From contig CAJXTZ010000048.1 of assembly GCA_913061345.1 (NCBI GenBank), positions 1-17,207 of the forward strand: a stretch of DNA of 17,207 bases, given 5' to 3'. This stretch comes from an uncultured Erythrobacter sp. Its GTDB lineage: Bacteria; Pseudomonadota; Alphaproteobacteria; Sphingomonadales; Sphingomonadaceae. The notes beneath the pieces were generated by a model. It was not told the DNA's origin and did not search any database. It saw only the letters and a list, made by a program, of their open reading frames with translations. This document shows, one piece after another, positions 17,167 to 17,207 of this stretch. Positions within the stretch are counted from its first letter, which is position 1; each line of letters begins with the position of its first letter. The position numbers were made by a program, and so were the translations under genes.

Positions 17167-17207
17167 ATTTACCAGATCGCCTATCCCGGTTGTCCATCTG
17201 TGTTCGA

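Noticed and set aside
16904..17197. 97-residue - strand frame containing RVGFEPTKGLHPCWFSRP
   Set aside because: It runs antisense through the tRNA-Ser gene. This VGFEPT-type peptide is the reverse strand of the serine tRNA and is a well-known false gene call.

Overview
The window looks like chromosomal housekeeping DNA from an alphaproteobacterium of the order Sphingomonadales, quite possibly the Erythrobacter/Novosphingobium side of it. This is inferred from gene order and protein character, not from a search. The supporting signs are the ntrBC-ntrYX-hfq-hflX order, an Hfq with two Sm-type domains, a zinc-less type of methionyl-tRNA synthetase, and the cell-wall / tmk / holB / metG / tatD cluster. 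No mobile element, phage gene or CRISPR array was seen.

The left part (1-7850, + strand) holds two nitrogen-type two-component pairs followed by RNA and ribosome functions. In order these are the 3' part of ntrB, ntrC, ntrY and ntrX, then an hfq with its own likely promoter, then hflX. NtrB/NtrC are the cytosolic nitrogen-status pair. NtrY/NtrX are a membrane kinase and its regulator, and NtrX lacks the GAFTGA loop that touches sigma-54. Hfq and HflX (post-transcriptional control and ribosome rescue) appear translationally coupled. The conserved HflX N-terminus runs back to the hfq stop codon, but no ATG, GTG or TTG is available there; CTG at 6528 is the best candidate start.

The right part (7847-16907) reads on the - strand. 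In transcription order it is mltB, an rlpA-like lipoprotein with a SPOR domain, a D-Ala-D-Ala carboxypeptidase, tmk, holB, metG, tatD, a metallo-beta-lactamase-fold hydrolase and a small two-helix membrane protein. After a 92-bp AT-rich gap comes mazG. Nearly every junction from dac to the small protein is a stop/start overlap (ATGA, GTGA or ATGGCTGA), so this looks like one operon joining peptidoglycan remodelling to dTMP supply, clamp loading and tRNA charging. mazG and hflX converge and overlap by 4 bp with no terminator between them. The window ends with a tRNA-Ser(TGA) gene on the + strand.

The points most worth a second look are the HflX start, the asymmetric divergence of the two Hfq domains, the nested hairpin between ntrC and ntrY next to a GTG start with no Shine-Dalgarno, the RlpA-like protein whose catalytic Asp position is Arg, and the unannotated-looking 55-residue membrane protein. 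None of these amounts to a convincing new defence or mobile system.
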